Below are positions 5,960 to 9,906 of a stretch of 9,906 nucleotides of DNA, one piece after another (the stretch's first letter is position 1; each line of letters starts with the position of its first letter). A program made the translations under genes and the position numbers. The stretch spans positions 1-9,906 of the forward strand of contig CANHOE010000075.1 in NCBI GenBank assembly GCA_947462175.1. The letters run 5' to 3'. The notes beneath the pieces are model-generated. The model was not told the origin of the DNA, did not search any database, and saw only the letters and a program-made list of their open reading frames with translations. This stretch comes from Burkholderiales bacterium (GTDB lineage: Bacteria; Pseudomonadota; Gammaproteobacteria; Burkholderiales; Burkholderiaceae_C).

Positions 5960-6445
5960 GTGAGCGAGTGGTCGGTGGAGTGGCTGTTGAAGCGCAATTG
6001 CTCTATGGCCCCCCAGCAGTTGTTCGCGATGTTCGGCACCCTGTGCGTCCTGTCGTTGGCGATTGCAGCGTATTTCTGGTCGCAGGGTGCCACATTCATC
6101 ATGGCGTTTGCGTGGGCCGAATTGGTTGCGGTAGGTGCCGCGCTGTTCGTCTACTCACGACATGCGGCAGACCAGGAAAACATCGCCTTGCGCAAGGGGC
6201 TGCTGACGGTGGCCCACACATCAGGTAACACGATCGAGACAGCCGAATTTGCGCCGGAGTGGGTCAGCGTTGAGCCAGTGACCGGCGATGAATCGCTGAT
6301 CGAGGTCTTCGGGCAGGGGCGGCGGATTGAAGTCGGGCGCTTCGTGCGCCCGGAGTTGAGGCGGCAGCTGGCCAATGAGCTGCGGCACGCAGTTCGGCTG
6401 GCGCGGCTGCGGCCGCAAGGTGCTCTGCCATCGGCAGAGCTTTGA
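5960..6445 (+). CDS. DUF2244 domain membrane protein, cytochrome oxidase-linked
   Basis: Integral membrane protein of unknown function, recognised as DUF2244 by the early motif LLKRNCS (residues 9-15 from the GTG at 5960), then two membrane helices (about 21-39 and 43-66), then a soluble C-terminal domain containing ENIALRKGLLTV (73-84) and a basic, Arg-rich end. With this start it has 161 residues. The start is uncertain: ATG 5876 or TTG 5795 would add 28 or 55 residues. I prefer 5960 because the 28 codons from 5876 have only about 39% G or C at third positions, far below the neighbouring genes, and because GTG 5960 overlaps the stop of an upstream open frame as GTGA. A GGAAGAG lies 14 nt upstream, rather far for a Shine-Dalgarno. 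It ends 14 bp before coxB, suggesting co-transcription and an oxidase-related role. Confidence 0.85.
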   Translation: MSEWSVEWLLKRNCSMAPQQLFAMFGTLCVLSLAIAAYFWSQGATFIMAFAWAELVAVGAALFVYSRHAADQENIALRKGLLTVAHTSGNTIETAEFAPEWVSVEPVTGDESLIEVFGQGRRIEVGRFVRPELRRQLANELRHAVRLARLRPQGALPSAEL

Positions 6446-6459
6446 CAACACGAGCAGTG

Positions 6460-7635
6460 ATGATGAACACGATGAAAGCAATTTCCACGAAGGTCTCGCA
6501 GGCGATGCTGGGCGCGAGCTTGTGGGTGGTTTCGACGCTTGCCGCGGCGACCAACGATTTGCCCGGTGGCCCGGCAGTCAATCAGCTCGATCTCCATCCC
6601 GCCGTGACCAAGATTGCTGAGGATCAGCGCTATTTGCATTACCTCATGATGGGCGTTTGCCTGGTGATTTTTTTCGCCGTTTTCGGGGTGATGTTCTATT
6701 CGATCTTTGTGCATCGCAAGTCGAAGGGCGCCAAGCCCGCCAACTTCCACGAGAGCACCGCCGTTGAGATTGCCTGGACGGTGGTGCCTTTCATCATCGT
6801 CATCGGCATGGCATTGCCAGCGACCAAGGTGGTCGTCGCGATGAAGGACACCAGCTCGGCCGACTTGACGATCAAGGCGACCGGCATGCAGTGGAAGTGG
6901 GGCTATGACTACCTGAACGGAGAAGGCGCCGGCATCGGCTTTGTGTCGACGCTTGATGCGGCCCAGCGTCAGATGTCCGACTCCGGCAATCCATCGGGAG
7001 ATGACTACTTGCTGAAGGTCGATCACCCGATGGTCGTCCCTGTTGACAAGAAGATCCGCATCATCACCACCGCCAACGACGTGATTCATGCGTTCGCCGT
7101 GCCGTCTTTCGGGATCAAGCAGGACGCGATTCCTGGCTTCGTTCGTGACACGTGGTTCCGCGCTGAAAAGATCGGCGACTACCACGGCCAGTGCCAAGAG
7201 CTATGCGGCAAGGAACATGCCTACATGCCGATTCATGTGAAGGTGGTGTCTGCTGCCGACTACACGAAGTGGGTTGAAGGCCAGCGCGCAGCGATGTCGG
7301 CGAAGGCTGACGATCCGTCCAAGGTTTGGGAGTCGGCCGACCTGATTGCGCGCGGCGAGAAGGTCTACAACGGTAACTGCGCCGTCTGTCACGGGGCCAA
7401 CGGCAAGGGCGCTGGAGCGATCAAGGCGCTTGATGGTGCCGCAGTGGTGTTGGATGAGGACAAGACCAAGCAGATCGCAGTGTTACTGAACGGCCAGAAC
7501 AATGGCGCAATGCCGGCGTGGAAGCAACTCTCCGACACGGAGATCGCCGCCGTTATCACCTACACAAAGAACAACTGGTCGAACAAGACCGGACAAGCTG
7601 TCCAGCCGGCCGATGTGGTCGCTGCCCGCAAGTAA
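6460..7635 (+). CDS. coxB: Cytochrome c oxidase subunit II with fused cytochrome c domain
   Basis: Electron-entry subunit of an aa3/caa3-type terminal oxidase; passes electrons from cytochrome c through CuA to heme a. The 391-residue precursor has a signal peptide (cleavage likely after the Ala run near residue 30), two membrane helices (about 60-83 and 104-125), and a periplasmic cupredoxin domain. CuA ligands are all present: His210, Cys245, Glu247, Cys249, His253 and Met256 in CQELCGKEHAYM. The aromatic electron-entry patch QWKWGYDY is at 144-151, and Glu103 in VEIAWT corresponds to the K-pathway entrance residue. A C-terminal cytochrome c domain carries CAVCH at 307-311 and a probable axial Met351 in GAMPAW, making this the caa3-like form. 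Starts at 6460, 6463 and 6472 are all possible; the earliest ATG is used. Shine-Dalgarno is weak. The ctaD gene follows after 42 bp. Confidence 0.97.
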   Translation: MMNTMKAISTKVSQAMLGASLWVVSTLAAATNDLPGGPAVNQLDLHPAVTKIAEDQRYLHYLMMGVCLVIFFAVFGVMFYSIFVHRKSKGAKPANFHESTAVEIAWTVVPFIIVIGMALPATKVVVAMKDTSSADLTIKATGMQWKWGYDYLNGEGAGIGFVSTLDAAQRQMSDSGNPSGDDYLLKVDHPMVVPVDKKIRIITTANDVIHAFAVPSFGIKQDAIPGFVRDTWFRAEKIGDYHGQCQELCGKEHAYMPIHVKVVSAADYTKWVEGQRAAMSAKADDPSKVWESADLIARGEKVYNGNCAVCHGANGKGAGAIKALDGAAVVLDEDKTKQIAVLLNGQNNGAMPAWKQLSDTEIAAVITYTKNNWSNKTGQAVQPADVVAARK

Positions 7636-7677
7636 TCGATTCCAGACACACGATCAGTCGTTTCAGAAGGACCTTCC

Positions 7678-9306
7678 ATGAGTGCAGTACTTGACCACGG
7701 TGACCACGGTCACGCGCATCACCACGATCATGATCACGGTGCGCCGCGCGGCTGGCGTCGCTGGTTGTACGCGACGAACCACAAGGACATCGGCACGATG
7801 TACCTGTTGTTCTCGTTCGCGATGCTGATCGTTGGTGGCATCCTGGCGATGATCATCCGTCTGGAGCTTTTCCAGCCAGGTCTGCAGTTCGTCAACCCGC
7901 AGCTGTTCAACCAGTTGACGACGATGCACGGTCTGATCATGGTGTTCGGCGCGATCATGCCGGCCTTCGTCGGTTTTGCGAACTGGATGATTCCGTTGCA
8001 GATCGGCGCGCCGGACATGGCGTTCGCCCGAATGAACAACTTGAGCTTCTGGCTGTTGATTCCCGCCGGCGCGATGCTCGTGGGCTCGTTCTTCATGCCC
8101 GGTGGTGCACCGGCGGCCGGCTGGACGCTTTACGCGCCGCTGACGCTGCAGATGGGCCCGTCGATGGACGCCGGCATCTTCGCGATGCACATCCTCGGTG
8201 CGAGCTCGATCATGGGCTCGATCAACATCGTCGTCACCATCCTGAACATGCGCGCGCCCGGCATGACACTGATGAAGATGCCGTTGTTCTGCTGGACTTG
8301 GCTGATCACCGCCTACTTGCTGATCGCGGTGATGCCTGTGCTGGCAGGCGCCATCACGATGACGCTGACCGACCGCCACTTCGGCACCAGCTTCTTCAAT
8401 CCCGCGGGTGGTGGCGATCCAGTGATGTACCAGCACATTTTCTGGTTCTTCGGCCATCCTGAGGTCTACATCTTGATCTTGCCGGCCTTCGGCATCATCA
8501 GCGCCATCATCCCGGCCTTCGCCCGCAAGCGTCTGTTCGGCTACACCTCGATGGTGTACGCCACGGCTTCGATCGCAATCCTGTCGTTCATGGTCTGGGC
8601 ACACCACATGTTCACCACTGGCATGCCGGTGACGGGGCAGTTGTTCTTCATGTATGCGACCATGCTGATCGCGATACCCACCGGCGTGAAGATCTTCAAC
8701 TGGATCGCGACCATGTGGCGCGGCTCAATGACTTTCGAGACGCCAATGCTGTTCGCGGTCGGCTTCATATTCGTGTTCACGATGGGCGGCTTCACTGGGC
8801 TGATCCTGTCGGTCGCGCCGGTCGACATCCAGTTGCAGGATACTTATTACGTGGTGGCGCACTTCCATTACGTGCTGGTGGCCGGTTCGTTGTATGCGAT
8901 GTTCGCAGCTGTGTACTACTGGGGACCGAAGTGGACCGGCGTGATGTACAGCGAGACCCGAGGCAAGATCCACTTCTGGGGTTCGTTGATCTTCTTCAAC
9001 ATCACCTTCTTCCCGATGCACTTTCTGGGTCTGGCCGGCATGCCGCGGCGCTACGCTGATTACCCCATGCAATTCGCCGACTTCAATGCCCTCGCATCCG
9101 TTGGCTCGTTCGGCTTCGGTCTGATGCAGGTGTATTTCTTCTTCTTTGTCGTGTTGCCAATGATGCGCGGCAAGGGTGAGCGCGCGCCGGCCAAGCCATG
9201 GGAAGGTGCCGAAGGACTCGAATGGGAAGTGCCCTCACCCGCACCATTCCACACCTTCGAAACCCCGCCTAAGCTCAACGCCGCAGCGACCAAGGTGATC
9301 GCTTGA
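7678..9306 (+). CDS. ctaD: Cytochrome c oxidase subunit I
   Basis: Catalytic, proton-pumping subunit of the heme-copper oxidase in the inner membrane, reducing O2 to water. The 542-residue protein has about twelve membrane helices. Visible ligands: His84 and His397 for heme a, His395 for heme a3, and His260, His309 and His310 for CuB, with cross-linked Tyr264 in GHPEVY. The Glu262 of that motif marks the A1 type. D-channel residues are Asp113 in APDMAF and Asn120/121; Lys338 in TGVKIFNW is the K-channel lysine. The cytoplasmic N-terminus is unusually His-rich, eight His in residues 7-20. The ATG has AGAAGGA (7665-7671) 6 nt upstream, the best ribosome site in the window. Placed between coxB and ctaG, so presumably one operon; subunit III lies beyond the window. 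Confidence 0.98.
   Translation: MSAVLDHGDHGHAHHHDHDHGAPRGWRRWLYATNHKDIGTMYLLFSFAMLIVGGILAMIIRLELFQPGLQFVNPQLFNQLTTMHGLIMVFGAIMPAFVGFANWMIPLQIGAPDMAFARMNNLSFWLLIPAGAMLVGSFFMPGGAPAAGWTLYAPLTLQMGPSMDAGIFAMHILGASSIMGSINIVVTILNMRAPGMTLMKMPLFCWTWLITAYLLIAVMPVLAGAITMTLTDRHFGTSFFNPAGGGDPVMYQHIFWFFGHPEVYILILPAFGIISAIIPAFARKRLFGYTSMVYATASIAILSFMVWAHHMFTTGMPVTGQLFFMYATMLIAIPTGVKIFNWIATMWRGSMTFETPMLFAVGFIFVFTMGGFTGLILSVAPVDIQLQDTYYVVAHFHYVLVAGSLYAMFAAVYYWGPKWTGVMYSETRGKIHFWGSLIFFNITFFPMHFLGLAGMPRRYADYPMQFADFNALASVGSFGFGLMQVYFFFFVVLPMMRGKGERAPAKPWEGAEGLEWEVPSPAPFHTFETPPKLNAAATKVIA
7692..7709 (+). repeat. Two-copy 9-bp tandem repeat in the ctaD His-rich leader
   Basis: TGACCACGG occurs twice in direct succession (7692-7700, 7701-7709), encoding two Asp-His-Gly-type units. 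The following bases up to 7737 continue as a His/Asp codon run, including the palindrome GATCATGATC at 7726-7735. The stretch is low complexity and could vary in length by slippage without shifting frame. Confidence 0.85.
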
Positions 9307-9319
9307 TCAGGGCATCAGC

Positions 9320-9433
9320 ATGACCACGCCCGAGGAAAAGAAAAGCAACATGCGTTTGGGGCTGATACTCGCCTCCGTCGCGGTGGTCTTTTTCATCGGG
9401 TTCATGGTCAATGCTGCCTTGTTCGGCGCTTGA
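9320..9433 (+). CDS. Cytochrome oxidase small assembly protein (37 residues)
   Basis: A tiny single-span membrane protein: a charged N-terminus (MTTPEEKKSNMR) followed by one hydrophobic helix at about residues 13-35 and a short GA end. The ATG has CAGGG (9308-9312) 7 nt upstream, and the gene fits exactly between the ctaD stop (9306) and the ctaG start (9436), 13 and 2 bp away. Small proteins of this shape in this position are, from memory, annotated in Burkholderiales as cytochrome oxidase small assembly proteins. The function is not established by anything in the sequence; position suggests help in subunit I maturation or in CtaG action. Translation of ctaG is probably coupled to it. Confidence 0.8.
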   Translation: MTTPEEKKSNMRLGLILASVAVVFFIGFMVNAALFGA

Positions 9434-9435
9434 CC

Positions 9436-9906
9436 ATGGGTGATCAGCGTCCTCACAGCTTGTCCGCAGCCAGACTGCTGCGGGATGACAATGTCCGGAT
9501 GTTCGGCAAGCTGGTGGTCGTCACCGTGCTGATGTTTGGCTTTGGATATGCGTTGGTGCCGTTGTACCAAGCTGTCTGTACTGCGCTTGGTATCAATGTG
9601 CTGACGCTGTCGGACAAGGTGGTATCGGGACGTAGTTCGTCGTCTGGGACCAATTCTCAGGTGGACAAGAGCCGCACCATCACCGTCGAATTCGATGCGA
9701 ACTCACGCGGCATCTGGAAGTTCAAGCCAGCCGTGAGCAGCATTCAAGTGCATCCGGGTGAACTCACCACGGTGATGTACGAGTTCACCAACACACAGAG
9801 CCGGACCATGGCTGCGCAGGCCATTCCGAGTTATGCGCCGATGCAGGCGATGGCGCACTTCAACAAGCTGCAGTGCTTCTGTTTCAACGAGTACATCATG
9901 AAGCCG
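9436..9906 (+). CDS. ctaG: Cytochrome c oxidase assembly protein CtaG/Cox11, 3'-truncated by the window
   Basis: Copper chaperone that delivers copper to the CuB site of subunit I. The frame is open for 157 codons to the window end. Seen: one N-terminal membrane helix (about 24-45), the following VPLY with Cys48, and then a periplasmic beta-rich domain with the copper-binding CFCF at 147-150. All three conserved cysteines of the family (Cys48, Cys147, Cys149) are present. The ATG follows the stop of the small upstream gene by 2 bp and has no Shine-Dalgarno of its own. After CFCF the residues are NEYIMKP, where relatives usually have a TEQ- or TQQ-like triplet. The missing part should be roughly the last 30-45 residues. 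Confidence 0.95.
   Translation, partial: MGDQRPHSLSAARLLRDDNVRMFGKLVVVTVLMFGFGYALVPLYQAVCTALGINVLTLSDKVVSGRSSSSGTNSQVDKSRTITVEFDANSRGIWKFKPAVSSIQVHPGELTTVMYEFTNTQSRTMAAQAIPSYAPMQAMAHFNKLQCFCFNEYIMKP

Noticed and set aside
6151..7197. A 348-codon open frame antisense to coxB and the DUF2244 gene
   Set aside because: Spans two real genes on the opposite strand, has no recognisable motif, and no promoter or ribosome site was seen.
7636..7677. coxB-ctaD gap as a separate promoter
   Set aside because: Only 42 bp, no -10-like element; it holds the ctaD ribosome site and nothing else.
7663..8607. A 314-codon open frame antisense to ctaD
   Set aside because: It is the mirror of a highly constrained, high-GC gene. 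Its product is His/Arg/Asp/Gln-rich with no recognisable domain or helix pattern, as expected from complementing third-position G/C.

Overview
The window looks like chromosomal core DNA of a high-GC betaproteobacterium, most likely Burkholderiales. The grounds are the family-level resemblance of every protein, a cytochrome c oxidase subunit II with a fused cytochrome c domain, a DUF2244 gene ahead of coxB, and a tiny membrane protein between ctaD and ctaG, an order I associate with Burkholderiales. I see no mobile element, RNA gene, CRISPR array or phage gene. Coding density is very high.

Layout. 2-379 (+) is the 3' end of a plsC-type acyltransferase gene. It converges with gpmA (434-1129, -), a cofactor-dependent phosphoglycerate mutase. 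Divergent from gpmA is the four-gene (+) run yibN-like rhodanese, grxC, secB, gpsA (1243-3596). It is met tail to tail, with only 9 bp between stop codons, by the (-) pair comF-trmL (4783 back to 3606). Divergent from comF is a bioC-like methyltransferase gene (4831-5742, +). After a 217-bp gap holding a good sigma70-type promoter candidate comes the aa3/caa3 oxidase cluster (+): a DUF2244 membrane protein, coxB, ctaD, a 37-residue membrane protein, and ctaG, which runs off the window end.

How the genes work together. The yibN-grxC-secB-gpsA block combines sulfur/thiol chemistry, the export chaperone SecB and glycerol-3-phosphate synthesis. The same order is known from E. coli, where yibN is also divergent from a phosphoglycerate mutase gene. 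There the mutase is the unrelated Mn-dependent enzyme; here it is the histidine-phosphatase-type enzyme. GpsA makes the glycerol-3-phosphate that feeds the acyltransferase pathway represented by the plsC fragment. The oxidase cluster encodes the two catalytic subunits (CuA plus cytochrome c in CoxB; heme a, heme a3 and CuB in CtaD), the CuB-insertion factor CtaG, and two small membrane proteins with presumed accessory roles.

I found no convincing undescribed system. The items most worth a second look are the bioC-like protein with a distorted SAM-binding loop, the uncertain start of the DUF2244 gene with a possible coupled upstream ORF, the 37-residue protein, and several promoter and hairpin elements in the short gene junctions.
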